From the NCBI GenBank assembly GCA_902526825.1, contig CABZMN010000003.1:1-64000 (forward strand): 64,000 nucleotides of DNA, given 5' to 3'. Under the pieces are notes generated by a model. The model searched no databases. It was not told the DNA's origin and saw only the letters and a program-made list of their open reading frames with translations. Positions within the stretch are counted from its first letter, which is position 1. Every line of letters starts with the position of its first letter. The translations under genes and the position numbers were made by a program. Origin of the DNA: an uncultured Candidatus Actinomarina sp. (lineage in GTDB: Bacteria > Actinomycetota > Acidimicrobiia > Actinomarinales > Actinomarinaceae). Below are positions 50,640 through 60,747 of this stretch, one piece after another.

Positions 50640-51972
50640 TTTGTGTTACAAATTTATAAATATTTTTAAATCTATAAGCTTTAATTTCATTAAAGATAAT
50701 TAATAAAATACATGAAATAAAAACATATATTGAAATTCTTCCAATTATGGCAAAAAAGTTATCAATATATATTAATTCTGGATTACGGTTTGTAATTTTT
50801 AATCCTATAGGTAGTAAAAAAATAAATAAATGAACAATTTTTGTGCTTTCTAGTTTCTTATAAAAAACATAAGATATTGGCAAAAAGAGTGCAATTCTGT
50901 AGTCATAATTGGCGTACATAAAATTCAAACAAATTAAAAATGCAAATGAATAAAAGATTAATTCTTCCGCTTCATTGAGTTGAAAATCTGAAAACAATTT
51001 TAAACGATTGAGGGTCAGTGCCAGTAATAATATAATCACAATCAATAAAATATAGACTGCATTTACACCAACTCCAAGAATCTTATCCAATATCAAAGAG
51101 TCTGATAATAAGCCAAAGGTTGTTCTTAGGTCTGCGGGTCTCCATTCTGTTGCAAGAACATCCATATAATAAATTGAGTCAAGTAAATAAACTACAAAAA
51201 ATAAAATTATCGCATTGAAGTTCATCTGAAATAGTTTTTTATCTTTTTTGATTACAAAATAGAATGTTAGACCTACTAATAATCCAAATGGATGGAGTTT
51301 ATAGAGGGATAAAATTAAAATAAAAAAAGTACCTAGCCTGGGATATTTTATGTAATTTATCAAGCAATAAATTGATACTAAGAAAATAAAAATATCAATA
51401 TTCATTCTTTCTATCAAAAAGTTTGTTGCTGGTGACAAAAATAAAATTGTTATGAAAAAATAATTCTCGTTTCGATCAATTACATATTTATACAAGTAAA
51501 GTACCGAAACAATTGCAGCAAAAGATAAGATTAATGTTGCAATCCATATATCCCCTAAAAATGGTATTTTTGTTGAAAGTGGTCCATACTTTGCAGAATA
51601 GGGACATGAAATATAACTGGTTGTTGAAAATTTATAATAATATTTATCAACATTGGTAATGATGCATTTCATGGATACAAGATTTTGCTGAAGATCAAAA
51701 AATCTGGTATTTGCATAAGAAAAATTATACAGAGAGAAAGAATCCCAATTGCTATCAAATGAGCTTGATAGAGAAAAAACGAATCTTAAAAAATAAAAAG
51801 TGAACACACTTACTAAATAGAATATTTTCTCTTTATCAATTATCTTGTAAAGATTTGTGATAAATAAAATACATGTAAAAATATAAAAATAACTTATTTC
51901 AAGATATAAAAATAAAATAAATACAGAAAGAATGAGGTACTTAGATATTTTTGATTCGAATTTAAGTTTCAT
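50632..51972 (-). CDS. Polytopic membrane protein, GT87/DUF2029-like
   Basis: 446 residues with about 11 helices. E-R-M-N-I-D-I-F-I-F (about 185-194) and L-Y-K-L-H-P-F-G-L (about 217-225) are the usual GT87 points (N-x-D and K-x-x-P). GT87 enzymes are polyprenyl-phosphate-mannose-dependent mannosyltransferases of actinobacteria. Overlaps neighbours on both sides. Confidence 0.68.
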   Translation of the reverse strand: MKLKFESKISKYLILSVFILFLYLEISYFYIFTCILFITNLYKIIDKEKIFYLVSVFTFYFLRFVFSLSSSFDSNWDSFSLYNFSYANTRFFDLQQNLVSMKCIITNVDKYYYKFSTTSYISCPYSAKYGPLSTKIPFLGDIWIATLILSFAAIVSVLYLYKYVIDRNENYFFITILFLSPATNFLIERMNIDIFIFLVSIYCLINYIKYPRLGTFFILILSLYKLHPFGLLVGLTFYFVIKKDKKLFQMNFNAIILFFVVYLLDSIYYMDVLATEWRPADLRTTFGLLSDSLILDKILGVGVNAVYILLIVIILLLALTLNRLKLFSDFQLNEAEELIFYSFAFLICLNFMYANYDYRIALFLPISYVFYKKLESTKIVHLFIFLLPIGLKITNRNPELIYIDNFFAIIGRISIYVFISCILLIIFNEIKAYRFKNIYKFVTQNE

Positions 51973-53084
51973 TTAGTTATCTCAGCTAATGTATTTTCTA
52001 TACTTTTTACGATTTTTTTTTGAATTTTTTTATTTATATGGGCTCCCATTGGAAGATATAGACCATTTTTTCCAAGGTTTTCACTTACAGGAAGGAGGGC
52101 TATGTCTTCACTAACCTGTTCTCTATAAGCTGGTTGTAAGTGTAAAGGCCAAAAAAATGGTCTTGTTTCTATATTTTTTTTATACAGTCTTTCCATTAAT
52201 TCATCTCTTATACCGTCTTTTTTGAGAACAATTCCATAAACCCAATAATTATTTTTAATTTCTCTAAAGCTTTTTTCAGGAGTAATAATCTCAGCATTGT
52301 TCTTAAATAGATCGTTATAAACTCGTGCTTGTTGTTGTTTTTTTTTAATAATTTTTTCTACATTATCAATTTGAGAAAATGCAAGCGCAGCTTGAAGGCC
52401 ACTTATCCTATAGTTCCAATAAAAATTATCATGAACAAACCTATTACTAGCCTTAAAATCTAGATTCCTCATTTGAATGATTTTTTTATAAAAATCTTTA
52501 TTATTTGTTAAGATCATTCCACCTTCTCCAGAAGTTATATGTTTGTTGGCATAAAAACTAAATGTTGAAAGATCTCCATATGAACCGCAGTATTTGTTTC
52601 CAATTTTTATACCATGAGCTTCTGCAGTATCTTCAATTAAAAATAGATTATTTTCTTTACAATATTTACTAATTTCATCAATTTCGGCGGGTAATCCATA
52701 TGTATGAACTACTAGAACACCCTTTGTTCTTGATGATTTTAATTTTTTAATTTCGTCCAGAGTAATATTCCAGGTTTTTTTGTCAACATCAGAAAACACA
52801 GGTTTTGCTCCTGTCCGAATTATTGATGATAAACAAGAAATAATTGAGAAGGCTGGAAGAATTATTTCATCATTCTCATCCAAATCAAGAGTTTGAAGAG
52901 CTAAGTCTAGAGCAACAGAACCATTTGATACAGCTATACCGTATTTCATTCCTATAAATTGTTTAAATTTTTCCTCAAGTTTACCTATATAGGTGCTTGA
53001 ACCAGATATCTGTTTTTTAATAAGTGCCTTATTAACTTCAAGTACATCAGAAGGGCTAGTCCAAGGCTCGAATACTCTTATCAC
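51969..53084 (-). CDS. DegT/DnrJ/EryC1 PLP aminotransferase
   Basis: 371 residues. V-S-N-G-S-V-A-L (about 52-59), E-D-T-A-E-A-H-G (about 154-161), F-S-F-Y-A-N-K-H-I-T-S-G-E-G-G-M (about 176-191, PLP Lys). Likely a UDP- or dTDP-4-keto-sugar aminotransferase (WecE/PerA type). One base shared with the preceding cupin gene, suggesting an amino-deoxy-sugar module with the cupin. Confidence 0.85.
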   Translation of the reverse strand: MIRVFEPWTSPSDVLEVNKALIKKQISGSSTYIGKLEEKFKQFIGMKYGIAVSNGSVALDLALQTLDLDENDEIILPAFSIISCLSSIIRTGAKPVFSDVDKKTWNITLDEIKKLKSSRTKGVLVVHTYGLPAEIDEISKYCKENNLFLIEDTAEAHGIKIGNKYCGSYGDLSTFSFYANKHITSGEGGMILTNNKDFYKKIIQMRNLDFKASNRFVHDNFYWNYRISGLQAALAFSQIDNVEKIIKKKQQQARVYNDLFKNNAEIITPEKSFREIKNNYWVYGIVLKKDGIRDELMERLYKKNIETRPFFWPLHLQPAYREQVSEDIALLPVSENLGKNGLYLPMGAHINKKIQKKIVKSIENTLAEITK

Positions 53085-53476
53085 TAAAAACGCTCTTTGT
53101 CATTTTCTGGATCGTAAGGTCCTTGTTTAATTTCAATAAATTTTGAATCTTCAATAATATTTATAGCATGACCTCCATCAAAAATAATAATTATCATTCC
53201 TTCAGATGCTGATAGTTTATCGACAAAATTTTTTTCATTATCATATATTTCAATCTCTAAATTTCCTTCTTGAACATAAATAACTTCAGATGTTGTTTGA
53301 ATATTTCGATTTTGTTTGTAATGATAATGTCTATCAATATTCTCTCCTTCCTTTAAGTTAAAAGAAGCAACCTGCATATCTAAATTATTTTCTGTGTAAA
53401 AATTTTTAGCTTGTTCATTTTCGTTTGCGTTAACTATAAAAGCCAAAATGTCACCATTTTTATCATAAATTTTCAT
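53084..53476 (-). CDS. Small cupin, nucleotide-sugar isomerase-like
   Basis: 130 residues. Cupin motif 1 around R-H-Y-H-Y-K-Q-N and V-I-Y-V-Q-E-G (about 60-84), motif 2 around F-D-G-G-H-A-I (about 105-111). Small cupins beside DegT aminotransferases include sugar ketoisomerases, but that specific role is not shown by motif. Confidence 0.65.
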   Translation of the reverse strand: MKIYDKNGDILAFIVNANENEQAKNFYTENNLDMQVASFNLKEGENIDRHYHYKQNRNIQTTSEVIYVQEGNLEIEIYDNEKNFVDKLSASEGMIIIIFDGGHAINIIEDSKFIEIKQGPYDPENDKERF

Positions 53477-54262
53477 TTAAAATGCTCCCCTACAATTATA
53501 AGCAGCTTTAATATATGGTATGCCTCTTGAAATTAATTGAAACAAGTTAGACGCTGTTTTAGATTCACCATGTATCCTTGTTTCACAAATATAACCAATT
53601 TCTTTTATATTGACCTTGTTCTTTAAAAGATCTGCAACCAGATAAACGAAGTATTCACCATAGTTTGATTTTTCAAAGTTAGGTTTTGAAAATAGTGTCT
53701 TTTTCCCAATTATAAATCCGCTTGTTAAATCTTTTATATCTGAACCAAATAATCTAACTAGGAATTTATTGAAATACATGGAAAATATCATACCAAATAC
53801 AGAGTCACTTGAATTATTTACATTTTTTATTGCTTTAAAAAATGATGTATTTAAATCCTTAACTCCTTTGTATCCACCTCCTACAACAAAACGAGATCCA
53901 ATTACTACTAAATTTTCATTATTAAAAAAGTGATCAATCAGGTTTCCTAAGGCTGTAGCTGGCATTGATCCGTCTGCATCTAGCCATGCAACATTATCAT
54001 TTATGGATAGTTCAATTCCCTCATAAATTGACATAGGTAGAGATGGAGAGTTTTTTCTTTCTACAAATTTTATATTTCCATATACCTTGTTTAGTTCATT
54101 ACAAACTTCATTTGAATCATCAACTGAACCATCATCTACAATTAGTATTTCATAATTTGATATATCTCTTGAGCTGATGATGTCTACTATTTCTGGTATA
54201 AGACTTTTAAGGTTTTTACTTTCATTTAATGTTGGAAGAATAATTGATAAATTTTTATTCAT
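53477..54262 (-). CDS. GT2 glycosyltransferase (dolichol-phosphate-mannose-synthase type)
   Basis: 261 residues. I-L-P-T-L-N-E-S-K (about 8-16), V-D-D-G-S-V-D-D-S (about 42-50), W-L-D-A-D-G-S-M (about 93-100) and H-G-E-S-K-T (about 230-235). Overlaps the methyltransferase gene by 4 bp and abuts the cupin. Confidence 0.8.
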   Translation of the reverse strand: MNKNLSIILPTLNESKNLKSLIPEIVDIISSRDISNYEILIVDDGSVDDSNEVCNELNKVYGNIKFVERKNSPSLPMSIYEGIELSINDNVAWLDADGSMPATALGNLIDHFFNNENLVVIGSRFVVGGGYKGVKDLNTSFFKAIKNVNNSSDSVFGMIFSMYFNKFLVRLFGSDIKDLTSGFIIGKKTLFSKPNFEKSNYGEYFVYLVADLLKNKVNIKEIGYICETRIHGESKTASNLFQLISRGIPYIKAAYNCRGAF

Positions 54263-54990
54263 TTTTTTATTTCTGCAAGTATGAGTAGCCCAAACTTATT
54301 ATTAAATAATTTTCCATATAATTTATCTAATTTTAAAGCTGTTTTCCCAATTAAAAGTGAAAGAAAAATAAATGATGAAATTATTTTTTCAATTTTACAA
54401 ACAAATAGTCCATTTTTTTTTACTGTTGAGTTAAGAAAATTAGAATTGTATTTTACTTTATATTGATTTGAATAGTCTAATTTACCAAATTTACTCAAAA
54501 TAAATTCGATAATATTCATGAAAATAACAAAATTTGGTGTTGTCAAAATTAATCTGCCATCTTCCTTAAGACAATATTTAAACTTCTCGAGATAATCTTC
54601 AGCTTCTTCACTTGTTATGAACTCAAACAATCCTAAACATGTAATTTTGTCAAAATGATTTTCATATTCTTCAAAACTAAAATTTTCTAAATAAAAAAAA
54701 CTTCCAAAATTACCATACTTTTCTGAAGCATAATTAATTTGATTTCTTGAAATATCAACTCCAATTGAATTACTATTTTTGACATATTTTCCAAGAAAAG
54801 TGCCTGAACCACAGGCAAAATCTAAAACAATATCATCGTCTTTAATATATGAATTAACCACACTAAATGTTTTTTTATGCCAGTTAGATTGAATATTTCT
54901 TTTGGAGTTTTTGTCAAATAAGATTGAAGTATCGTAGTATCCTTTAGGGACTTCATTCTTCCAAAAACTGCTCATAATCAATTTAAGCAT
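54259..54990 (-). CDS. SAM-dependent methyltransferase
   Basis: 243 residues. Motif I V-L-D-F-A-C-G-S-G-T-F (about 55-65), then G-V-D-I-S (about 77-81), C-L-G-L-F-E-F (about 118-124). Class I small-molecule methyltransferase, probably acting on a sugar or lipid-linked glycan. First gene of the operon that reads through to 49920. Confidence 0.8.
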   Translation of the reverse strand: MLKLIMSSFWKNEVPKGYYDTSILFDKNSKRNIQSNWHKKTFSVVNSYIKDDDIVLDFACGSGTFLGKYVKNSNSIGVDISRNQINYASEKYGNFGSFFYLENFSFEEYENHFDKITCLGLFEFITSEEAEDYLEKFKYCLKEDGRLILTTPNFVIFMNIIEFILSKFGKLDYSNQYKVKYNSNFLNSTVKKNGLFVCKIEKIISSFIFLSLLIGKTALKLDKLYGKLFNNKFGLLILAEIKK

Positions 54991-55045
54991 GATTCAATAA
55001 TTCATTCTTAATATTTGACTAATAAGTACTATAGAATATGGAAAT

Positions 55046-55876
55046 ATGAATCAATTTTTTGAAGATGTAGATAAATTATTTGTGATAAATCTTGAGCATG
55101 ATTTGAATAGAAAAAAACATGTAACCGAACAATTTAACAACTTAAAAATATCAAATTTTGAATTTATAGATGCTGTTACCCATAAAGATCAGATAGTTAA
55201 AAATGAGTACATTGAAAATGTTGTAAGCTTTCCACCATGTTTTAGATGTGGTCTTGAAAAATGTACTCATGAAAATAATTTCATAACACCAAAACAAGTT
55301 GCGAATTTCTTATCTATGAAAAAAATAATGCAAATTATTGTTATGAAAAATTATAAAAATGTCCTTATTTTCGAAGATGATTTTGTTTTCAAAACTTTTT
55401 TTAAGAGATCGTACATGCACTTCAGAGATTTTTGGATTAAAAATAAATTGACTGATTTAAACTCCCCTCTTCTTATAAGAATAGGGTCTCACACAAAGGT
55501 GAATAAAAAATATTATTTGAAATTTTTATTTTTCAATAAAAGTACTTTTCTTGAAGATAACGTTGAAAATATGGCAAATCCGTGTTTTCTAATAAATAAT
55601 TTATTTGCAAAACATTTTCTTGACAACTTTAAAAAAATCGAAACTACCAGTGACAATTTTATTCACAGAAAATTATGTGAAAAAAATAATGTGAAGAACT
55701 TTTCAATATATCCTTTTCCTATAAATCAGCTTTCATATGGAAATAAAGAAAATAAGTTTGTATCAACAATTACTGAAATTAATACCAGCGATAAAAAGAA
55801 TTTTGATGAAATTCAAAGAGTCAATGATAGTTTGGAATATAAAAATTTAAAAGAAAATTGGTTAAACCTAGACTAA
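55046..55876 (+). CDS. Glycosyltransferase family 25
   Basis: 276 residues. V-I-N-L-E-H-D-L-N-R-K (about 13-23), F-I-D-A-V (about 41-45) and V-L-I-F-E-D-D-F-V-F (about 108-117) are GT25 marks (LPS biosynthesis family, beta-1,4-galactosyltransferase relatives). TAGAAT lies 8 nt before the ATG. A single-gene plus-strand block overlapping the convergent gene by 4 bp. Confidence 0.78.
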   Translation: MNQFFEDVDKLFVINLEHDLNRKKHVTEQFNNLKISNFEFIDAVTHKDQIVKNEYIENVVSFPPCFRCGLEKCTHENNFITPKQVANFLSMKKIMQIIVMKNYKNVLIFEDDFVFKTFFKRSYMHFRDFWIKNKLTDLNSPLLIRIGSHTKVNKKYYLKFLFFNKSTFLEDNVENMANPCFLINNLFAKHFLDNFKKIETTSDNFIHRKLCEKNNVKNFSIYPFPINQLSYGNKENKFVSTITEINTSDKKNFDEIQRVNDSLEYKNLKENWLNLD

Positions 55877-56670
55877 AAATATTTTTGTTTATAACCTATA
55901 AAATAATGTCGAAACTGTCTCTCAACATTGCTTTTATATCCAAATAAATCATATCCAAATTCATCTTCATTGATATTATTTAATCTTTCCTTAATGTATT
56001 TTGGGTGGCTATCTATATCAATTTTCAATACATGATATAAATATCTTTCTTTTATCATTTCAAACCAAGCATCAAACGCTTGATTTGGTTCTGGTCCTCC
56101 TCTTGTTCCATAGTTTCCAAAATATGTGTTCCATGCTTTCGCAAATCTTGCTCGATCTTCTGAAATGATTTCTTTTGTTCTAAAAATTGAATCATATTGA
56201 AAAATTGGAGTATTTAAATTTACAGCGTTTTTATGTACAAGTTGATTTCCGTTGAGCGTCGGCTGACATAAGTCACCTCCTCCATTTAATTTAATTTGTG
56301 GAAACATTTTTTTATTTAAAGCTATACATAGCTTGGTTTTGACTTGATATCTATCTGGTGAAAAAATTTGATACTGAGGAAATGCAACAACTGGCTCTTG
56401 ACTATTAGAGTTTAAAAATTTACGTATCTTTGAAATATCATTTTCATGAAAAAAATAATCAAGATCCATTCTTAAAACCCAATCACCTTTTGCCTTATCA
56501 AAACCTTCTTGAAAGAATTTACCAATCTCCTCCCATGAGAAATCATATTTCCAATTATCTCCGGTTATTACGATTTCATCTGCAAGATCTTCGTAACATT
56601 CAATTGCTTCTTTCCATGGATCTCTTCTTGACTCTGGATCAGTCATTGTTGTACAAACAGATAGTTTCAA
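55873..56670 (-). CDS. Putative GT2-like glycosyltransferase
   Basis: 265 residues. D-E-I-V-I-T-G-D (about 32-39), A-K-G-D-W-V-L-R-M-D-L-D-Y-F (about 60-73) supply a GT-A nucleotide-sugar/metal site. The C-terminal half is rich in aromatic residues. Family not clear beyond GT-A. 1 bp after the upstream gene's stop. Confidence 0.65.
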   Translation of the reverse strand: MKLSVCTTMTDPESRRDPWKEAIECYEDLADEIVITGDNWKYDFSWEEIGKFFQEGFDKAKGDWVLRMDLDYFFHENDISKIRKFLNSNSQEPVVAFPQYQIFSPDRYQVKTKLCIALNKKMFPQIKLNGGGDLCQPTLNGNQLVHKNAVNLNTPIFQYDSIFRTKEIISEDRARFAKAWNTYFGNYGTRGGPEPNQAFDAWFEMIKERYLYHVLKIDIDSHPKYIKERLNNINEDEFGYDLFGYKSNVERQFRHYFIGYKQKYF

Positions 56671-56671
56671 T

Positions 56672-57793
56672 CTAACTCCTTATGATACCTAACAATTTTT
56701 TACCAAATATTTGACAATTAAATTCCATATCAATTAAAGACCTTGCATTCTGAGTTAAATCTTTATATAAAACCTCATTATCTTCTAAATCGTTAATTGC
56801 AGAATCCCACTCCTCTAATGTATTTTCAAGAGCAAAATAAATATTTTTTTTGTGACTAAAATGCTCACTGTCCCAAAAGCCATCAGTTTTTGATATTATC
56901 ACAGGAGTCATCATTGACATTGACTGTAATGCAACACTCTGGCCAGATGGTTGTAGTGAATTTTTTAATGGAATTATGGTTATCTTTGCTTTTGAGTACA
57001 AATTGACTAGAAAACTATCTTCTAAGAAACCTTTATTCCATGAACCTTTATATAAAGATATATTTTCAATATTTTTTAGTTCTTCTTCTTTTTGTTCAGT
57101 AACAACAATAAATTCTCTCTCTGGCATGTTTAGTGCTAATTGTTTTAAAAACTTGAAATCTCTGTTTGAATCGTTTCCAATGAATAATAGATAATCTTCC
57201 CTCTCACTATCTTTTTTTGTCCAGAACTGATTATCAATTCCAAATGGTAAAAATTTAATTTTTTTATTATATTTTCTAAATTCATTCATTCCATGAAGAT
57301 ATTCTTTATGACCAATAAAGATTAAGTTATCGATGTTGCGAATCAAAATATTATGGAGAAATTTATGAATTCTTAGTATTATTTTCTTTTTAGAGCTTGA
57401 GTTAAACATTCCCATCGCAAAAACTGAAAATTTTGTATTTTTATTTGTTAATTTTGAATAAAAAATAAAAGGTAATAAGGAATGCCCTATTCTCGTATTG
57501 GTCATTATTAAATGATTTGTAGATTGAATTTTTTTATAATTTTTAATTCTCAATATTCCTGAAAAGTCATATTGAAATTTTAATAATTTAACAATTAAGT
57601 TTTGTATTGTTCCAAGAATAAAATTAGCTACATTATTTATTTTTCCACCGAACTCCATAATCTCAACATTTAATCCTTGATGTTCAAAATATTGATAACC
57701 ATAAAAAAACTCCTCTGGTGAATCTTTTCCTTCAATTATTCTTTTATTTCTGGCATTAAAATAAACAAAAATAGCGTCAGTTTTTTCTTTCAT
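56672..57793 (-). CDS. GT-B glycosyltransferase (GT1/GT4-like)
   Basis: 373 residues. F-L-P-F-G-I-D (about 184-190), L-L-F-I-G-N-D-S-N-R-D-F-K (about 202-214) and P-S-G-Q-S-V-A-L-Q-S-M-S (about 282-293) follow the C-terminal donor-binding domain of GT4-type enzymes. The usual E-x7-E motif is replaced by Q-S-V-A-L-Q-S, so it is a divergent member. Confidence 0.68.
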   Translation of the reverse strand: MKEKTDAIFVYFNARNKRIIEGKDSPEEFFYGYQYFEHQGLNVEIMEFGGKINNVANFILGTIQNLIVKLLKFQYDFSGILRIKNYKKIQSTNHLIMTNTRIGHSLLPFIFYSKLTNKNTKFSVFAMGMFNSSSKKKIILRIHKFLHNILIRNIDNLIFIGHKEYLHGMNEFRKYNKKIKFLPFGIDNQFWTKKDSEREDYLLFIGNDSNRDFKFLKQLALNMPEREFIVVTEQKEEELKNIENISLYKGSWNKGFLEDSFLVNLYSKAKITIIPLKNSLQPSGQSVALQSMSMMTPVIISKTDGFWDSEHFSHKKNIYFALENTLEEWDSAINDLEDNEVLYKDLTQNARSLIDMEFNCQIFGKKLLGIIRS

Positions 57794-57794
57794 A

Positions 57795-58439
57795 TTAAAA
57801 AGAGCTTTCGAATTTGTTTGTTTCGATTAAAACAGGCTCGGCCCAATAAACAGGTATGTCATATTTTCTAATTACATCATTCATCCACCAATCAATGGTA
57901 GTGTCCGTTGTAAAATCATTATGATTAAATTCATCATATAAAATTTTTGCATATTTTTTTGATATAAAGTAAGCATCAGCATTTCTTGAGGCGCCAGCTC
58001 CACCCCATGTGCTAGGTTTATCATCTTTTTTATAAATTCTCTTGAATGGTTTCCTTAGATAAATTGGAATATGAAAATTATTCTTGCCAGCACTTATAAA
58101 AAACATCCCAAAATCACTCGGCAATTTTTTTAGGTATTTATCGATATTTTCATAAAACAATCTATCGGGGGGTGAGTCATCTTCAAGAATTAGTGCAAAA
58201 TTATTACTAGATTCAGAAAGGAGTTTGTAACAATTAATATGAGATAAAAAATTTGCTTTATATGAATCTTTTAAATCTCCATAAAATTTTTTTTTATCTT
58301 CTTCATTTAAATTTCTTCTATCAAATTTTGTTTCAAAAAAATATGAAAACTCAGATTCTCTTAAAGAATCTTCCATGTTTTTTTTCCTTTCTTTAAGTGC
58401 CGGATAGTGAACAATATAGATTTTAAAATTGTTATTCAT
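57795..58439 (-). CDS. Glycosyltransferase family 25
   Basis: 214 residues. I-V-H-Y-P-A-L-K-E-R-K-K (about 9-20), F-A-L-I-L-E-D-D-S-P (about 78-87) and W-G-G-A-G-A (about 143-148). A second GT25 in the island, a shorter one than the protein at 55046. Overlaps the GT8 gene by 4 bp. Confidence 0.72.
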   Translation of the reverse strand: MNNNFKIYIVHYPALKERKKNMEDSLRESEFSYFFETKFDRRNLNEEDKKKFYGDLKDSYKANFLSHINCYKLLSESSNNFALILEDDSPPDRLFYENIDKYLKKLPSDFGMFFISAGKNNFHIPIYLRKPFKRIYKKDDKPSTWGGAGASRNADAYFISKKYAKILYDEFNHNDFTTDTTIDWWMNDVIRKYDIPVYWAEPVLIETNKFESSF

Positions 58440-59371
58440 TTTTTTAATGATTTTATTGATTCAATTATAAAACTCAACGGTGAATCTAATTGTAATATTC
58501 TTAAACTAAAAATTATTTTAAATAAGTCTACAAGCCCTCGTTTTCTATAATTTGTTATTAAAAAATATCTATCGCCAAATAATAAAAAGTAGTTTTTATG
58601 AAACTCACTGGAAATATTTTCTGTTGCTCCAATGATCGTCCATGGTTTATTACTTCCAGCATAATGTAGAAAAATTACTGATCTTAAATCAATGTTGTTT
58701 GAGTTGTTGTTCAGTTGGGTTGAAAAATTAAAATTGCGAGATATCTCTAAAAATCTACCATCAAACACAAAGTTCAATATGTCTTGGTCCCAAAAATTTA
58801 CTTTATCATATATTTTTTCCATTGCTGAAAGTAATTTTTGTTTAATGTTGTTTTCTTTCCATGCTTTAAAGTCGATAACCATTACGCCAGCATTGAAATA
58901 AGTATTACTTTTTAAATCTAATCTGTTAAATAATTCAGATGTGTGTACAGTATTCACGTACTCAACAGAAGCTGCAATTACATTATTTGTTTGTTTTAAA
59001 CTCTCTGAAACTTCAATTAATAAATCATCAGGTTCATTCAAACATAATATGTCACAATCTAGGTAAATTAGTTGATCAATATCATCTTCAATATATTCAT
59101 CAATGAAAAATCTATAATACGTTGCTTCTGAGATATGATTATTTTCTAAATTTGGAAAATTAAAATTTAGGCCATCAAATTGATAAGTCTTAAATTTTGC
59201 AATTTTATCAAATTTTATATTAGACCTCATCATTAAACGGTCTAAAGAGGTTGGATCTTTATGAATGATATATACATTAAATTTTGATTTGGAATAAAAA
59301 TTTAATGAGTTTAATGATATTAAAAGTTGTTTATTGTAATTTTTATCAAGACAAAAAAGATAATTTAACAT
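58436..59371 (-). CDS. Glycosyltransferase family 8
   Basis: 311 residues. F-C-L-D-K-N-Y (about 6-12), Y-L-D-C-D-I-L (about 102-108, D-x-D), F-N-A-G-V-M-V-I-D (about 143-151), D-Q-D-I-L-N (about 178-183) and H-Y-A-G-S-N-K-P-W (about 221-229) are textbook GT8 (LPS galactosyl/glucosyltransferase, glycogenin fold). TAGCAT is 8 nt before the ATG. Confidence 0.88.
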   Translation of the reverse strand: MLNYLFCLDKNYNKQLLISLNSLNFYSKSKFNVYIIHKDPTSLDRLMMRSNIKFDKIAKFKTYQFDGLNFNFPNLENNHISEATYYRFFIDEYIEDDIDQLIYLDCDILCLNEPDDLLIEVSESLKQTNNVIAASVEYVNTVHTSELFNRLDLKSNTYFNAGVMVIDFKAWKENNIKQKLLSAMEKIYDKVNFWDQDILNFVFDGRFLEISRNFNFSTQLNNNSNNIDLRSVIFLHYAGSNKPWTIIGATENISSEFHKNYFLLFGDRYFLITNYRKRGLVDLFKIIFSLRILQLDSPLSFIIESIKSLKK

Positions 59372-59445
59372 CTTTATTTATGCTAATTTGTATAATTTAC
59401 TAATTTTTAAATAATTTTAAAATATACAATATACTGAAAACGCTA

Positions 59446-60747
59446 ATGAAAATTAACTCTAAAACCTTTTACCAGAATCACATTAACGAAATAAGTAGAT
59501 ACTATTCAATAAATGACTCTGTTCTACATGTTGTTAACAGCGAGTCAAACATTCAGGTTCTAGATGAGTTTTATGACACTTTAAAGATTGATATTTCATC
59601 ACAAAATAATTTAATGGAGTTTTACGATGATAAGAAATATGATCTTGTTGTAATTACTGATCTTTTTGAATTATCAGATGATATATATCTATTTCTAAAA
59701 GACATATCAAAATTTATAAACAGTAACGGAAAACTATTAATAACAGCAATAAATCCAAAATGGAATAATTTTATTAAAGTGTTTGAAGTTTTAAAATTGA
59801 AAAACTCAACTAAAAAAAGAAATTATATCCCTCCTAAAAAAATTAATAACATTGCAAAGTCGACAGGATTTGAAATGATTCATAAAAATACTCGACAAAT
59901 ATTTCCATTTTCAATATTTGGTTTAGGTTCATTTATTAACAAAATTTTTGAATTTTTATTATCTTTACTAAATATAGGAATAAAAACATATACTTTATTT
60001 AGATTTGAAAATAGTCCAAAAAAAGAAATGTCAAAAAGTATAATAATTCCTGCTAAAAATGAAGAGGGTAATCTTGAAGAATTAGTTAAGAGAATCCCAT
60101 CTTTCAAATGTCAAAGTGAGGTTTTAATTGTATGTGGTAAATCAAAGGACAAAACACTAGAAAAATCTCATAAATTAGGAAAGCAATTTACAGAAAAAAA
60201 TATATCTGTTTTTGAACAAAAAAGTAAAGGTAAAGCGGGTGCTGTTTATGAAGTTCTTAACAATTGCAACGGAGAGTTAATTGCAATTTTAGATGCTGAT
60301 ATAAGTGTAGATCCAGAAACATTAAATGATTTTTTTGAAATAATTGAAAATGGATATGCTGATTTTGTTAATGGGACAAGACTTATATACGGAAAAGAAA
60401 AAAATGCAATGCGTTTTTTGAATTCAATTGGAAATTTATTTTTTCAGTTTTTGATTTCACTTGTGATAAAACAAAAACTAACCGATTCTTTATGTGGAAC
60501 AAAGATATTTAAAAAAGAAAATTTAGATTTACTATATGATTGGCAAAAAACAAATATTGTAAATGATCCTTTTGGAGATTTTGATTTAATATTTTCTGCA
60601 GCCTATTCGGGACAAAAAATTTTAGAATACCCCGTACATTACAGATCAAGAAAATATGGTTCAACTCAAATATCTAGATTTAAAGATGGATGGAAGCTTT
60701 TATCGTATTTTTTGATTTCTCTATATAAGTTTAATGTTTCAAAGTAA
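59446..60747 (+). CDS. Methyltransferase-like domain fused to GT2 glycosyltransferase
   Basis: 433 residues. Residues 1-180 have an eroded class I methyltransferase layout (V-L-H-V-V-N near 25; Y-D-L-V-V-I-T-D-L-F near 65-75; no glycine-rich SAM loop). Residues about 190-430 are a full GT2: I-I-P-A-K-N-E-E-G-N (about 203-212), A-I-L-D-A-D-I-S-V (about 284-292) and K-Y-G-S-T-Q-I (about 407-413). Overlaps the next gene by 14 bp. Confidence 0.72.
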   Translation: MKINSKTFYQNHINEISRYYSINDSVLHVVNSESNIQVLDEFYDTLKIDISSQNNLMEFYDDKKYDLVVITDLFELSDDIYLFLKDISKFINSNGKLLITAINPKWNNFIKVFEVLKLKNSTKKRNYIPPKKINNIAKSTGFEMIHKNTRQIFPFSIFGLGSFINKIFEFLLSLLNIGIKTYTLFRFENSPKKEMSKSIIIPAKNEEGNLEELVKRIPSFKCQSEVLIVCGKSKDKTLEKSHKLGKQFTEKNISVFEQKSKGKAGAVYEVLNNCNGELIAILDADISVDPETLNDFFEIIENGYADFVNGTRLIYGKEKNAMRFLNSIGNLFFQFLISLVIKQKLTDSLCGTKIFKKENLDLLYDWQKTNIVNDPFGDFDLIFSAAYSGQKILEYPVHYRSRKYGSTQISRFKDGWKLLSYFLISLYKFNVSK

